Below, in pieces: positions 63,853 to 64,000 of a DNA stretch of 64,000 nt; position 1 is the first letter of the stretch; the number at the start of each line of letters is the position of its first letter. Made by a program: the position numbers and the translations under genes. The stretch is taken from assembly GCA_032162705.1 (NCBI GenBank), contig JAVRON010000088.1, forward strand, positions 1 to 64,000, given 5' to 3'. The DNA is from QHXN01 sp032162705. GTDB taxonomy: Bacteria > Acidobacteriota > Blastocatellia > Pyrinomonadales > Pyrinomonadaceae. A model generated the notes under the pieces. That model ran no database searches. It was not told where the DNA came from and was given only the letters and a program-made list of their open reading frames with translations.

Positions 63853-64000
63853 GTGCCCCCAACAACTCGCTTAAAAGGAAAATCAAAGCAGCCGAGGAAA
63901 GCGTTTGCGCGCCGCAACGCATCAATTCTTTCGCCACTGCGTTATCCGGGCGGCAAGAGGCGGCTGGCCGGATACATCGCCGCGACGATTCGGCTGAACG
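63853..64000 (+). CDS. D12-class N6-adenine DNA methyltransferase (3' partial)
   Basis: The frame runs off the right edge. From GTG 63853 it reads through a basic leader to LSPLRYPGGKRRLAGYIAAT, the N-terminal SAM-binding motif of Dam-like D12 methyltransferases (RYPGGK). Only about 49 residues are inside the window, so the start choice is tentative. It begins 37 bp after the helicase-nuclease on the same strand and is probably co-transcribed. Confidence 0.75.
   Translation, partial: MPPTTRLKGKSKQPRKAFARRNASILSPLRYPGGKRRLAGYIAATIRLN

Overview
The window is a GC-rich, gene-dense bacterial chromosome segment from a Gram-negative organism: it has outer-membrane barrels, a TolC-type factor and RND efflux. 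The mix of long TPR proteins, WD40 and WG-repeat secreted proteins, DUF6794, a MEDS-domain kinase and a Pnkp/Hen1 cassette suggests Acidobacteriota, perhaps Blastocatellia. That placement is inference; no marker gene is present.

Layout. (1) 1-13 kb, plus strand: a tightly packed operon of a VIT/VWA protein, a 2,676-residue TPR protein and two membrane-anchored proteins of unknown function. (2) 13-19.7 kb, minus strand: an RNA-repair operon hen1 - RlaP-type nucleotidyltransferase - second RlaP-type nucleotidyltransferase - pnkp - ADP-ribosylglycohydrolase, with gaps of 28 bp or less or overlaps. (3) 19.9-26.7 kb: a small SEC-C protein with an apparent frameshift, a WG-repeat/WD40 gene that looks like one gene split by a 1-nt frameshift, a second secreted WD40 protein and a DUF6794 protein. 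(4) 26.7-27.7 kb: a relic zone with the C-terminal remnant of an ATP-dependent DNA ligase and a 5'-truncated tRNA-Ser. (5) 27.7-35.6 kb, minus strand: signalling genes, namely a sigma-54 activator without receiver, a receiver-only protein, a FixJ-type regulator, two sensor kinases with near-duplicate kinase domains and an RsbU/SpoIIE phosphatase. (6) 36-58.9 kb: metabolic and stress genes, including aldo/keto reductase, formate dehydrogenase with DUF1641 and an OFA-type transporter, a VIT/CCC1 iron-type transporter, porin, MobB-like protein, beta-hydroxyacid dehydrogenase, an orphan kinase, a superoxide dismutase N-terminal fragment, FetAB-like exporter, DUF4136 and a complete RND pump. (7) 58.9-64 kb: a WYL-type regulator that has lost its C-terminus, a 1,401-residue Fe-S nuclease/SF1 helicase fusion and the start of a D12-class adenine DNA methyltransferase.

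How they may work together. Intergenic regions of (5) and (6) contain at least five good -24/-12 (sigma-54) promoter matches, three of them matching all ten core positions. They lie upstream of the SpoIIE phosphatase, the glycine-zipper/formate dehydrogenase cluster, the dehydrogenase, DUF4136 and the RND pump. This makes a local sigma-54 regulon driven by the split two-component cluster the most testable new proposal here. The RNA-repair operon is the clearest named system; its extra nucleotidyltransferase and ADP-ribosylglycohydrolase make it unusual.
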